Assembly: GCF_001258055.1 (NCBI RefSeq)
Contig: NZ_CVRM01000007.1
Location: forward strand, 1-47,184
Length of the DNA stretch: 47,184 nucleotides
Reading direction: 5' to 3'
DNA from: Phaeobacter italicus
Lineage (GTDB): Bacteria; Pseudomonadota; Alphaproteobacteria; Rhodobacterales; Rhodobacteraceae
The position numbers and the translations under genes are program-made. Shown one piece after another: positions 16,338 to 25,080 of the stretch. The stretch's first letter is position 1. Each line of letters begins with the position of its first letter. The notes under the pieces were generated by a model, which worked only from the letters and a program-made list of their open reading frames with translations, was not told the DNA's origin and did not search any database.

Positions 16338-18461
16338 ATGCGGGCAAGCGCATGTCTTCTATTTGGTTGTCTGAGCATGCTCGGCGGCCCACTCGTGGCG
16401 ACCCGTGGTCCCGCGCAGACACTGACGACCTATGGGTCGCCCGGCCTGATCGACATGCCAACGGCAGAGGTCTTTCCTGACGGCACGCTGGCGCTGACCA
16501 CCGCGAACTTTGAAAACACCAGCCGCAACACGCTCGCGTTTCAGTTTTTGCCGTCCGTTTACGGAACATTTCGCTACAGCTTTTTGCGTGACTTCGACTC
16601 CGGTGTCGGCCTCAGCCGATACGATCGCAGTTTTGACATACACTTTCAGCTTCGTGAAGAAACCGCCCGCGGACCAGCCATCGCACTCGGCCTACGCGAT
16701 TTTGGCGGGACCGGCATCTATGCGAGCGAATATCTCGTCGCGACCAAACATCTGGCGCCGTCCGTTTCTGTGACGGGTGGTATCGGGTGGGGGCGTCTGG
16801 CCGGGCGCGGAGGCCAACGCAACCCCTTAAGCGTTCTTGATGGTCGCTTTGACACGCGCCCCGACTCCAACGCTGGTGGGATCGCGACAACGGGTCAACT
16901 GGATTTCGGCAACTGGTTCCGAGGCGATGCGGCCTTTTTTGGCGGGGTGAAGTGGGATGTGAATTCTCGCCTGACATTGACCGCCGAATATTCCTCTGAT
17001 GATTACGCACCAGAAGCGCAGCGTGGTCTGATCGACGTTCGGTCTCCGATCAACCTTGGTGCAACTTATCGCTTCGACAACGGCGTATCTCTGGGGGGAT
17101 CCTATCTGAACGGCTCCACCCTCGCCCTTCAGCTGAGCTATGCCTTCGATCCGCGCAAACCAAAGGCTCCGGGAGGACAAGGGGCAGCGGCTCCCGCTTT
17201 GCTCCCCAAGGAGCAGGTGGCACTGGCCTCCTGGAACCTGCCAGGAGATGGCACCAGCCCCGACAGCCAGGTCACGGCAGAACTGCGCCGCAACCTGAAA
17301 GGCCAGGGCCTGCGTCTGATCGGATTTTCGCAGAATAAGCACCGAACCGATGTGACAGTTGAAAACCTTCGGTATGGCGCAGGCGCTCAAGCGGTGGGGC
17401 GAACTGCCCGCGTTCTTGCCAATACGCTGCATCCTGAAATCGGGACCTTTGTCATCACGCTTGCCGAGGACGGGGTGCCGATCACCACAATCACCAGCCA
17501 GCGCGACGATCTTTATGCACTGGAAACGGATGTGGACGGCGCATGGCGCAGCCTGGCACGCAGCCAGATCACTGACGCCGCGCCGTCGATTTCAGGGCAG
17601 GATCAGGCTGCGGCTTTTCCCGCCTTCACCTACCGATTTGCGCCCTACACCCAGCTGTCGTTCTTTGATCCCGATGAACCGCTTAGATACGAACTTGGCG
17701 CGCAGCTTGAGGCAGATTTCCAACCTGCGCCCGGGTTCACTTTCTCCGGCCAGTTGCGCCAGCCTGTGATTGGCAATCTCGACAACGACACGCGCCCGTC
17801 CAATTCGGCACTGCCACGGGTTCGCTCCGATTGGGGGCGCTATGCTGCGGACTCCGATCTGCGGCTGAGCCACCTGACAGCAGATTATCAATGGCGCCCG
17901 CATGAGGATGTATTTGCCCGTGTGACCGGCGGCTATCTGGAGCAGATGTTCGGCGGGCTGTCAGCCGAGGTTTTGTGGTTCCCCGTCGGCAGCAGCCTCG
18001 CGCTAGGCGCAGAACTGAACTACGCCAAACAGCGTGATTTCGACGGCAAACTTGGTTTTCAGGACTACGACGTCATGACCGGTCACGCTTCGGTCTATTA
18101 CAAAACGCGCGGGGATTATCACGTCCAGGTCGATATGGGCCGGTATCTTGCTGGCGACTGGGGAACAACCCTGACTGTGGACCGAGAGTTCAACAATGGC
18201 TTCAAGGTCGGAGCCTTTGCAACGATGACAGATGTCTCCTCTGCCGAGTTTGGCGAAGGATCTTTTGACAAGGGGATCCGGATTGAAGTTCCCGTTTCCT
18301 GGTTCACTGGCAAGCCATCCCGCAAGAAGGTGACGCAGGTCATCCGCCCTGTCCTGCGCGATGGCGGCGCGCGATTGAACGTTCGCAACAGGCTCTATGA
18401 AACGGTGCGTGACAACCGCGGCCGTGAACTCGCGGCAGGATGGGGGCGCTACGCACGATGA
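16338..18461 (+). CDS. yjbH: YjbH-like outer-membrane exopolysaccharide protein
   Basis: 707 residues, close to E. coli YjbH (about 700). Signal peptide at the N-terminus (ACLLFGCLSMLGGPLVATRGPAQ read in two parts). The mature start TYGSPGLIDMPTAEVFPDG is the characteristic opening of the family. Alternating beta strands with many aromatic residues fit an outer-membrane beta-barrel. A middle region (about 250-400) contains a periplasmic-looking insert beginning after KPKAPG. YjbH belongs to the yjbEFGH operon for an exopolysaccharide in E. coli. First gene here of four in the same direction. Start at ATG 16338 is accepted for the signal peptide, though its ribosome site (AGGG directly before) is weak. 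Confidence 0.85.
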   Translation: MRASACLLFGCLSMLGGPLVATRGPAQTLTTYGSPGLIDMPTAEVFPDGTLALTTANFENTSRNTLAFQFLPSVYGTFRYSFLRDFDSGVGLSRYDRSFDIHFQLREETARGPAIALGLRDFGGTGIYASEYLVATKHLAPSVSVTGGIGWGRLAGRGGQRNPLSVLDGRFDTRPDSNAGGIATTGQLDFGNWFRGDAAFFGGVKWDVNSRLTLTAEYSSDDYAPEAQRGLIDVRSPINLGATYRFDNGVSLGGSYLNGSTLALQLSYAFDPRKPKAPGGQGAAAPALLPKEQVALASWNLPGDGTSPDSQVTAELRRNLKGQGLRLIGFSQNKHRTDVTVENLRYGAGAQAVGRTARVLANTLHPEIGTFVITLAEDGVPITTITSQRDDLYALETDVDGAWRSLARSQITDAAPSISGQDQAAAFPAFTYRFAPYTQLSFFDPDEPLRYELGAQLEADFQPAPGFTFSGQLRQPVIGNLDNDTRPSNSALPRVRSDWGRYAADSDLRLSHLTADYQWRPHEDVFARVTGGYLEQMFGGLSAEVLWFPVGSSLALGAELNYAKQRDFDGKLGFQDYDVMTGHASVYYKTRGDYHVQVDMGRYLAGDWGTTLTVDREFNNGFKVGAFATMTDVSSAEFGEGSFDKGIRIEVPVSWFTGKPSRKKVTQVIRPVLRDGGARLNVRNRLYETVRDNRGRELAAGWGRYAR

Positions 18462-19111
18462 TCTTGCCTCACCGCGCAATCCGAACCGGCTTTGTCGCCA
18501 GCGTCCTTGGCGTCTTGGCCGCCTGCACAAATGGCGAAGCAGAGGTTTTGCCGTTTCAGGCGCTGACCAGCCGGGAGGCGCCCAGCCACAAGGCCCATGT
18601 CACTGCGCTGGCGCAATCTGGACAGCCACAACTTCAGGTCAGCATCCCAAAGTCCAGCCGTGGTGGGCTCATGGTGAGAGAGACCCAGCGGAACGGGCTG
18701 ACAACCTGGCTGTCCGCTGATGGCGCGAGCCTCCAGACGCGCAATGGCCTCCTGCAAGCGACCCGTGGGCTCGGCGCGGGGCTGATGGCAGTCGATGATG
18801 CGCAATCCGCTCGCCTCATTCACGCACGAGAGACCGGGCAAGCGCTACGGTTTCACAGCTTTTTGTCCGGAAACAACACGATCCAAACCCGCAGCTATCA
18901 TTGCGAGATCACCGATCGTGGCGTGAGAGAGCTGACTATTGGGGATGAGACAGTCACAACTCGCCTGATGGCTGAAACCTGCGCCAACGGCGAACAACGT
19001 TTCTTGAATCTCTACTGGCTGGACGACGCAACGCATCAGTTGGTGCAAAGCCGCCAATGGTCTGGCCCATACCTCGGCAACTTAACCACACGTCTGCGGA
19101 GGGCCACATGA
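18458..19111 (+). CDS. yjbF: YjbF-like (GfcB family) lipoprotein
   Basis: 217 residues from ATG 18458, which overlaps the yjbH stop as ATGA; an in-frame ATG at 18440 is the alternative. Lipoprotein signal with lipobox LGVLAAC (Cys at about 23), so it is predicted to be lipid-anchored in the envelope. The body resembles YjbF/GfcB group 4 capsule lipoproteins: conserved GGLMVRETQRNGLTTWLSA and LTTRLRR toward the end. Role inferred from family: periplasmic assembly or secretion factor for an exopolysaccharide. The translational overlap and position support an operon with yjbH and the export lipoprotein downstream. Confidence 0.8.
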   Translation: MILPHRAIRTGFVASVLGVLAACTNGEAEVLPFQALTSREAPSHKAHVTALAQSGQPQLQVSIPKSSRGGLMVRETQRNGLTTWLSADGASLQTRNGLLQATRGLGAGLMAVDDAQSARLIHARETGQALRFHSFLSGNNTIQTRSYHCEITDRGVRELTIGDETVTTRLMAETCANGEQRFLNLYWLDDATHQLVQSRQWSGPYLGNLTTRLRRAT

Positions 19112-19161
19112 CAGCGACCACCCCGTCCATAACGACAAGATCCGCTACCGGAGGAATACCA

Positions 19162-20535
19162 ATGCGCCTGATGACCATGATCTGCTGCGCCGCGCTCGCT
19201 GTGGCGGGATGCTCGACAGTTTACCGCAGCTCAGACGTCATCCCCGGATCAACGGATGGCACCCAAGTGCGCGTTGTTCCCCTGACCGGTGAGACCGTCA
19301 TCCAGGCCAACCGCGCGCCATATGCGCCCCAATCGCTGCCCTCTGCCTTTAGCCAAAGCGCAGGCACAGGTGCAGGGCTTGCAGGGCGCGGGGTCGGCGT
19401 TCTGCCGGATGCGCCATCCACACAGGCCGGTGCCCGCAATCAACAGCTGGTTCTGAACAGCCCTCCCCCGATTTCCCCTGGCGCCTACCGCATTGGCGTT
19501 GGTGATGTCGTGATGCTGGCGACCCCCTCGACCGGCAACACACTCGAAGCCATTTCAGGGCTTCTTGCCGCTCAGAACAGTCGCAGCGGCTATACCGTTC
19601 AGGATGATGGCTCCATCAATATCCCTGACGTTGGCCGGGTCAGAATTGCTGGCCTCACGATCGAAGACGCCGAAGAGCTGCTGTTCCAGCGGCTGGTCGA
19701 AGCACAATTCGATCCGACCTTCAGCCTTGAGATTGCTGAGTTCAACTCGCAGCGCGTCGCCATTGGTGGGGCGGTCGGCAAACCTGCGGTTCTGCCAATC
19801 ACACTGACACCGCTTTACCTCAGCGAAGCGCTGGCCGCTGCCGGGAGCGTCGCTGCCGCAAATATCGATGTGACCTCGGTGCGGATTTACCGGGATGGTC
19901 AGTTGTATCAGATCCCGCTGGCTGATTTCTATTCCAGCCCCGATCTGCAGAATATCCGGCTGGTTGCCGGTGACTCGGTTTTTGTCGACAGCGATTTTGA
20001 TCTCAATCGCGCCGAACGCTTCTTTGAACAGCAAATCCGGTTGAAGCAAACCACACTTGCAGCACGCGCTCAGGCTCTGAGCGAGCTGAACACAGCTGTC
20101 AGCCTGCGTCGCAACGACAACGCGGAACGGCGCGCCAATTTCGAAGCCCGCGAAGCGCTTGGTGCGAGCGACCGCGACTATGTCTACCTGACCGGAGAGG
20201 TCGACAAGCAGACACGCTATCCTCTGCCCTACGAACGGCAGGCCTCTCTGGCTGACGCGCTTTATGATGCGGGTGGCGGCATTGCTCGCGAAACCGGGGA
20301 CGTGTCGCAGATCTACGTTTTGCGGGCGTCAAGCGATCCACGGGAGTTCGGCGCTGTCACAGCATGGCACCTCAATGCATCCAGTGCCGCCAATCTGACG
20401 CTGGCCACCCGGTTTGAACTGCGCCCGGATGACGTGATCTTTGTCGCCGAAAATCCCGTGACGAAATGGGGTCGAACGCTGCGCCAGATCACTCCGTCCC
20501 TCATCACGACGCCCGTCGCGGCTGCGGTCAACTAG
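19162..20535 (+). CDS. Polysaccharide export (OPX/Wza-type) lipoprotein
   Basis: 457 residues from ATG 19162, chosen because a strong GGAGGA site lies at 19150-19155 and a lipoprotein signal follows directly (MRLMTMICCAALAVAGC). An ATG at 19108 overlapping the yjbF stop is the alternative. Poly_export domain: YRIGVGDVVML (about 110), then DGSINIPDVGRVRIAGLT and a following SLBB-like segment VAIGGAVGKPA. A second SLBB-like segment, YVYLTGEVDKQTRYPL, lies near residue 340. OPX proteins form the outer-membrane channel for capsule or exopolysaccharide. It occupies the slot of yjbG in this operon but is much longer than YjbG (about 245 residues). Confidence 0.85.
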   Translation: MRLMTMICCAALAVAGCSTVYRSSDVIPGSTDGTQVRVVPLTGETVIQANRAPYAPQSLPSAFSQSAGTGAGLAGRGVGVLPDAPSTQAGARNQQLVLNSPPPISPGAYRIGVGDVVMLATPSTGNTLEAISGLLAAQNSRSGYTVQDDGSINIPDVGRVRIAGLTIEDAEELLFQRLVEAQFDPTFSLEIAEFNSQRVAIGGAVGKPAVLPITLTPLYLSEALAAAGSVAAANIDVTSVRIYRDGQLYQIPLADFYSSPDLQNIRLVAGDSVFVDSDFDLNRAERFFEQQIRLKQTTLAARAQALSELNTAVSLRRNDNAERRANFEAREALGASDRDYVYLTGEVDKQTRYPLPYERQASLADALYDAGGGIARETGDVSQIYVLRASSDPREFGAVTAWHLNASSAANLTLATRFELRPDDVIFVAENPVTKWGRTLRQITPSLITTPVAAAVN

Positions 20536-20552
20536 ACAAGAAGGCATCCGTC

Positions 20553-20822
20553 ATGCGTGATCTCTTGGCTGTCACATTCGGTTTGGGCATCGCGTTAGCC
20601 GGGCTGCCCTGCCCCACGTCTGCAATTGCGCAGGAGCAGAGACAGGAAGAGCTGGATTGCGAGGATGAACGTAACGCGGAAGAAGAGGCATGCCTGTTTG
20701 TTCAGGGGTCGTCCTCGGCCGAGTTCGCCCCCTTGATTGCCCCGGTTGTTGGACTTCTGGGCCTGGCGCTGATTGCTGGCGCCGGGTCTTCTGGCTCCAC
20801 CAGCACGGTGAGCACGGACTAA
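20553..20822 (+). CDS. YjbE-like small exported protein
   Basis: 89 residues from ATG 20553 (AAGAAGG upstream). Signal peptide (about 1-26, ending TSAIAQ). An acidic segment ELDCEDERNAEEEACLF with two cysteines that could form a disulfide is followed by a hydrophobic helix (about 60-78) and a Ser/Gly/Thr tail (GSSGSTSTVSTD). E. coli YjbE is also a small secreted protein with a Ser/Thr/Gly-rich tail and belongs to the same operon type, so I infer a YjbE counterpart from size, composition and neighbourhood. Sequence similarity is weak. Its stop overlaps that of the convergent UdgX gene. Confidence 0.65.
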   Translation: MRDLLAVTFGLGIALAGLPCPTSAIAQEQRQEELDCEDERNAEEEACLFVQGSSSAEFAPLIAPVVGLLGLALIAGAGSSGSTSTVSTD

Positions 20823-22243
20823 CCGGCGATCCAGTCGGCAGCGCGCCGCAAATCTGCGAGCATATCAGCCCGCGCCTGTTTGACTGCCGCGGCATCAGAC
20901 AAACGCAGAAGAAATGACGGATGCAAGGTGATCAGGACAGGCAGGCCATCGGCACGCCATTCTACCCGCCCACGTCTGTCGGTGATCGCTTTGCCTGATC
21001 CCAACAGGGCCTGCGCCGCGCTGGCGCCCATTGCAACGATGAGCCGTGGCTGAACTTGCGCGATCTCTGCGCGCAGCCAGGGATTGCAGGTGGCGATTTC
21101 ATCCTGGCTTGGCTTTTGGTGCAAACGTTTGCGCCCGCGCGGCAAGAACTTGAAGTGTTTGACGGCATTGGTCACAAACGCCTCTTCCCGCTTGAGCCCC
21201 GCTTCGGCCATCAACAGATCAAACAACTGCCCCGCCGGGCCAACAAAGGGGCGGCCCACCAGATCCTCGTGATCACCGGGCTGTTCCCCAACAAACATCA
21301 GCTCAGCGGATTGTGGCCCCTCTCCCGCCACCGCCTGTGTCGCAGGCTTGTGCAGCGGACACCGGGTACAGGCGCTGATGGCAGAAGGCAGATCTCCGCC
21401 GGGGGCCTGCCAGTGGGGGTTTGCCTCTGGTAGATTTGCCTGGATCCGCTCCGCCCGCAGTGGCGGCAGGGTCGGCGCGGCCGCCGCCATTTCGCGGGCG
21501 CGTGCAGGTGCATTTGCGATCAGATCAGGAATCGCCGCCGCCTCAGGCATGTTTTTCCAATATTTCTTTGGCATCTCTGATTGCATGGCCTGAACCTTTA
21601 GCCGCGCAGGGTTAAAGATGTTGCGGAAATACGTGACCCAGAGCTGTTCGCTTGCATCGTCGGGCAACTCCGGACGGGGCTGCCCCGGTTCAAACCTCAG
21701 CTTACCGCCCTCGAAAATCGCGGACACATCCGGGGTGAGGATCCGCCAATCCATATCGGCAAATCGCCTGACAAAGAAATCAGCAGTGGGTTCGACGGTA
21801 TGATGGCTTGGCTCGAACCACGCCGCAAAAGACCTGCGCGCTGCATCAGGCTCTCCAATCTCGCGGAAGCGCACGAAGGCTTTCATCTTGTGCTGGCAGC
21901 GGGACACGTTCTTTTCCATTCGCCGCAAGACGGACAGATCGGCATCACCGCGATCCTGCATGTGCGCACGGTCTGAACGCAGGCGCCACAGAAACGCATA
22001 AAGCCTTGCAAACCGGCTGGGATCACGGTGCCAAACCACCTTGTCAGCCATAGAGATAAAGCTGCGTGGCACTTTCACTTGTCCGCTTGGAGGTTTGGCC
22101 GCATCTGCCCCAAACAGATCTGGCGACGCACTGTCATCTCCCCACAGAATCTGATCGGGTGGGACGTTCTTTGCCAAAAACCCGCGCGCCGCCTCGCGCC
22201 AGGCTGTGGCGGCACCTATTTGAGGGATCTCTGCCCGATACAT
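20819..22243 (-). CDS. DUF4130 - UdgX-type uracil-DNA glycosylase fusion
   Basis: 474 residues from ATG 22243, which overlaps the radical SAM stop as TGATG. N-terminal part (about 1-235) is the radical SAM-associated DUF4130 family (MYRAEIPQIG opening, RMEKNVSRCQHKMKAFVRF, WRILTPD). The C-terminal part (about 285-474) is a family 4/UdgX-like uracil-DNA glycosylase: Cys pair CTRCPLH and a later CNPWL for an iron-sulfur cluster, GEQPGD (319-324), HFKF, the loop GRKRLH with His375, and HPSFLLR. In UdgX the His of the KRRIH loop attaches covalently to the abasic sugar. Here Leu replaces Ile and the third basic residue is absent (K-R-L-H), so covalent trapping should be tested, not assumed. Works with the radical SAM gene upstream. 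Confidence 0.88.
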   Translation of the reverse strand: MYRAEIPQIGAATAWREAARGFLAKNVPPDQILWGDDSASPDLFGADAAKPPSGQVKVPRSFISMADKVVWHRDPSRFARLYAFLWRLRSDRAHMQDRGDADLSVLRRMEKNVSRCQHKMKAFVRFREIGEPDAARRSFAAWFEPSHHTVEPTADFFVRRFADMDWRILTPDVSAIFEGGKLRFEPGQPRPELPDDASEQLWVTYFRNIFNPARLKVQAMQSEMPKKYWKNMPEAAAIPDLIANAPARAREMAAAAPTLPPLRAERIQANLPEANPHWQAPGGDLPSAISACTRCPLHKPATQAVAGEGPQSAELMFVGEQPGDHEDLVGRPFVGPAGQLFDLLMAEAGLKREEAFVTNAVKHFKFLPRGRKRLHQKPSQDEIATCNPWLRAEIAQVQPRLIVAMGASAAQALLGSGKAITDRRGRVEWRADGLPVLITLHPSFLLRLSDAAAVKQARADMLADLRRAADWIAG

Positions 22244-23478
22244 CAAAACAACGACAATTGCTGCGGCGGCGGCGCAAACCGCGCCCGCAGATCGACACTG
22301 TCGGTCAGCGCGCCGGGGCTCCAACCACCCGCCACCACAAAAGCACGCGCCTTTTTCATCGACGCCCCCATCCGCGCCAGATCCTCGTAGCGCAATGTCC
22401 GATGTCGACGGGTCGACAGAATGCGGGACACGGTTTTGACGCCGAACCCCGGAACCCGCAGCAGCATTTCTTTGCTGGCCCGGTTCACATCCAGTGGAAA
22501 CACCGCGCGATGCGCCAGCGCCCAGGCCAGCTTTGGGTCGATATCAAGATCCAGATTGCCATCCGGCGTCACAGATGTGATTTCATCCAGCTGAAAATCA
22601 TAGAACCGCAGCAACCAGTCGGCCTGATACAGGCGATGCTCCCGCTGCAAAGGCGGCGACACCAATGGCAGTTTGGCTGAACTGTCTGGAATGGGCGAAA
22701 ACGCAGAATAGTAAACACGCTTCAGCTTGTAGCTGGAATAAAGGCGCGTCGACTGTCCCAACACTTTGGCATCGTTGGAACCATCCGCCCCGATAATCAT
22801 TTGCGTGGACTGACCAGCCGGGGCAAACCGCGCTGGACGCTTGCCCGAGAATGACCTGTCTCCCGCAGCCTCCTTTCTCAGCCGCACATCACCCATCGCC
22901 TTGCGAATTTGGGATGGGTCTTTTTCCGGCGCATGCTCTCGCACGGCTGTATCGCTTGGCATTTCCACGTTGATGGACAGGCGATCGGCCAGCAGGCCCG
23001 CCTCCTCAATCAACTCCGGCGCTGCATCCGGGATCGTCTTGAGGTGGATATACCCACGAAAATTCTCTTCCTGCCGCAGCTTGCGGGCAATCTGCACCAT
23101 GTCGGCCATCGTCGCGTCAGGAGAGCGGATAATCCCTGACGACAGGAACAGACCTTCAATGTAGTTGCGGCGGTAGAACTCAATAGTGAGCTTGACCACC
23201 TCATCCACCGTAAACCGGGCTCGCTGCACGTTCGAAGAGACGCGGTTCACGCAATAGGTACAGTCATATATGCAGAAATTCGTCATCAGGATCTTGAGCA
23301 GGCTGATACACCGCCCATCCGGCGCGTAGGCATGACAGATGCCTGTACCTTCGTTTGATCCCAGCCCCTTTCCATCCCGTGAATCCCGTTTCGTTGATCC
23401 GGAGGAGGCGCAAGATGCATCGTATTTCGCTGCATCGCTGAGGATGGCGAGTTTTTCTTCCAAAGATTGCCGAGTCAT
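22243..23478 (-). CDS. Radical SAM DNA modification/repair protein (TIGR03916-type), ends in a clamp-binding motif
   Basis: 411 residues. The CxxxCxxC cluster motif is CIYDCTYC (Cys69, Cys73, Cys76). The family signature continues with YIHLKTIPDAAPELIEEAG and RLSINVEMP. A helix-hairpin-helix DNA-binding segment is present near the C-terminus (LRVPGFGVKTVSRIL). The last five residues are QLSLF, the consensus peptide by which bacterial repair proteins and polymerases bind the beta sliding clamp. This family always travels with a DUF4130 partner, which here is fused to UdgX and starts within the stop codon. The biochemical reaction is unknown in the family; a DNA-damage repair role is proposed. 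The ATG at 23478 lies 3 nt from a perfect LexA box, pointing to SOS control. Confidence 0.9.
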   Translation of the reverse strand: MTRQSLEEKLAILSDAAKYDASCASSGSTKRDSRDGKGLGSNEGTGICHAYAPDGRCISLLKILMTNFCIYDCTYCVNRVSSNVQRARFTVDEVVKLTIEFYRRNYIEGLFLSSGIIRSPDATMADMVQIARKLRQEENFRGYIHLKTIPDAAPELIEEAGLLADRLSINVEMPSDTAVREHAPEKDPSQIRKAMGDVRLRKEAAGDRSFSGKRPARFAPAGQSTQMIIGADGSNDAKVLGQSTRLYSSYKLKRVYYSAFSPIPDSSAKLPLVSPPLQREHRLYQADWLLRFYDFQLDEITSVTPDGNLDLDIDPKLAWALAHRAVFPLDVNRASKEMLLRVPGFGVKTVSRILSTRRHRTLRYEDLARMGASMKKARAFVVAGGWSPGALTDSVDLRARFAPPPQQLSLF

Positions 23479-23480
23479 AT

Positions 23481-23495
23481 GTTCTATATATGTTC
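23481..23495. promoter_or_regulatory. Perfect LexA (SOS) box, GTTC-N7-GTTC
   Basis: GTTCTATATATGTTC, read on the plus strand, equals the alphaproteobacterial LexA consensus direct repeat GTTC-N7-GTTC with an AT-only spacer. It ends 3 bp upstream of the radical SAM start codon (minus strand). LexA binding here would block transcription of the radical SAM-UdgX operon until DNA damage. Confidence 0.85.
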
Positions 23496-23546
23496 ACGCC
23501 AACGGGCGGGCAACTCAATTAGAACAAACCGGGATCAGAACCTGCT

Positions 23547-24890
23547 CTAACCTGCGATCTTCCCCCACAACCCTGTCCGCCTACAGGCCCAGAATGCGCC
23601 CGCGACGGCGCTGAAATTGGCCAGCACGGCAGCCGCAAGGATGCCGGAGTATCCCACCATCCAGACCCCGATCCAGGCGACTGGCACGTAAACTGCAAAG
23701 ATCCGGAACAGACTAAGCCCCATTGACCACACGGCCTTGGACCTCGCATTCATCGCTGCATTGGCAGTCACCAGAATGCCATAGCCCAGAAAGCTCCAGC
23801 TCACGATTTCAAGATAGCGTGCGGTGTAACCCGCCGCCTCGCTGTCTGATGCGATAAAGCCCGCAATCGGGTCAGCAAACAGGGTGAGCAGAGCGGCCAC
23901 CAGCACACCGTAGGCTGCGCAAAACATCCAACTCTGTCGCACCGCCTCACGCGCGCGATCTTCGCGCTCCGCTCCCCAGTTTTGGCCAACGACCGGTCCG
24001 ATCCCCGCCGAAAGCGCAAGCAGCGGCACGATCGAGACGGACTGAACCCGCTGCGCAGCGCCAAGACCCGCCACAACCGTATCCCCAAGCATCGCCGCCG
24101 CAGCGGTCACCAGTGCCATGCCTGCAGGGTTGATCGCATTGGAAAAGGCCGCGGGCAGTCCGACCCGGATGACCTCTCGTACCGATTTGGCCAGATCACA
24201 GAACAAGTCTTCGGGCCACCAGAGCACACCTTTCTTGACTGCGTAGATATAGGCCCCGACAAGGGTAACTGACCGGGCAATCGCAGTCGCCTGCGCGGCG
24301 CCTGCCGTCGACATTTCGGGGATGGGGCCCAAGCCATAGATCAGAACCGGGTCCAACATGATATTCAGCGCCGCAGCGATGGACATCACGATGGCAGAGG
24401 TTGCACCGTCCCCATGGGCACGAAAGACCGAGTTCAAAAGGGCAGTTCCAACCAGAAACGGAAAGGACAGCGCCCAGAACGGAACGTAGGATTTGGCCTC
24501 GGCCAGGACATCGTCACTCGCCCCCATCAGGCCAAAAATCCATCCCGCACCGAACGCAAACAACACCGCGATGACCATCGCCAGCGCAACACCCAGAAGG
24601 ATTGCATGCACTGACAGGCGGTTGGTCTCCGCCTCACTGTCATCGCGCCCGATGCTCTGGGAAATCGCGGCGTTCGCACCAGCGGACAGGCCGATCGACA
24701 AAGACGTCACTGCGGTGGTGATCGGGTAAATATAGCCGACCGCGGCCAATGGTGCCTCGCCCAGCTGGCCCAGGAAATATGCGTCGGCCAATCCAACGCT
24801 CAGCACTCCGAGGATACCCAGCGACATCGGGGCCGACACTGCTGCCAATGCACGCCATACCGGCCCTTGCCTGAGATCTTTGGATGCCAA
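23547..24890 (-). CDS. MATE family efflux transporter
   Basis: About 447 residues and 12 hydrophobic segments, with MATE sequence features (SAPMSLGILGVLSVGLADAY near the start, NWGAEREDRA in the second half, paired repeats of six helices). I choose TTG 24890, reading LASKDLRQGPVWRAL, because GGAGAAGG lies 7 nt upstream of it on the minus strand. The longer frames to 24941 or 24959 add an Arg/Lys-rich stretch (RLRRKRRRRR-like) without a ribosome site. Exports drugs or other organic cations using Na+ or H+; the substrate is unknown. The radical SAM gene lies 68 bp downstream with its own LexA box. Possible DinF-like link to SOS is only positional. Confidence 0.87.
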   Translation of the reverse strand: MASKDLRQGPVWRALAAVSAPMSLGILGVLSVGLADAYFLGQLGEAPLAAVGYIYPITTAVTSLSIGLSAGANAAISQSIGRDDSEAETNRLSVHAILLGVALAMVIAVLFAFGAGWIFGLMGASDDVLAEAKSYVPFWALSFPFLVGTALLNSVFRAHGDGATSAIVMSIAAALNIMLDPVLIYGLGPIPEMSTAGAAQATAIARSVTLVGAYIYAVKKGVLWWPEDLFCDLAKSVREVIRVGLPAAFSNAINPAGMALVTAAAAMLGDTVVAGLGAAQRVQSVSIVPLLALSAGIGPVVGQNWGAEREDRAREAVRQSWMFCAAYGVLVAALLTLFADPIAGFIASDSEAAGYTARYLEIVSWSFLGYGILVTANAAMNARSKAVWSMGLSLFRIFAVYVPVAWIGVWMVGYSGILAAAVLANFSAVAGAFWACRRTGLWGKIAG

Positions 24891-25056
24891 ACGCCTTCTC
24901 CTTTTCCTGCGCAGGCGCAGCCCTGCCGAGAGCGACGCCATAGAGAGCAGAACGCCCAAGGCACGGATTGGTTCCCCAACATTGCTGACTGGTGCTGCTT
25001 GCCTCTGTCGCTCGCATCTGTGGCTTGCCCACGTGGCAGGCGGCCTTACTTAAATC

Positions 25057-25071
25057 GAACAACGAAAGAAT
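25057..25071. promoter_or_regulatory. Near-consensus LexA box upstream of the exonuclease-ligase operon
   Basis: GAACAACGAAAGAAT is the reverse-complement form GAAC-N7-GAAC of the LexA direct repeat with one mismatch in the last base. It lies 9 bp before the GTG start of the exonuclease gene. Weak on its own, more suggestive beside the perfect box at 23481. Confidence 0.35.
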
Positions 25072-25080
25072 GAGACCCCC

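Noticed and set aside
23547-24890. dinF identity for the MATE gene because of the nearby SOS box
   Set aside because: The LexA box lies downstream of this gene, before the radical SAM gene; no box is seen before the MATE start.
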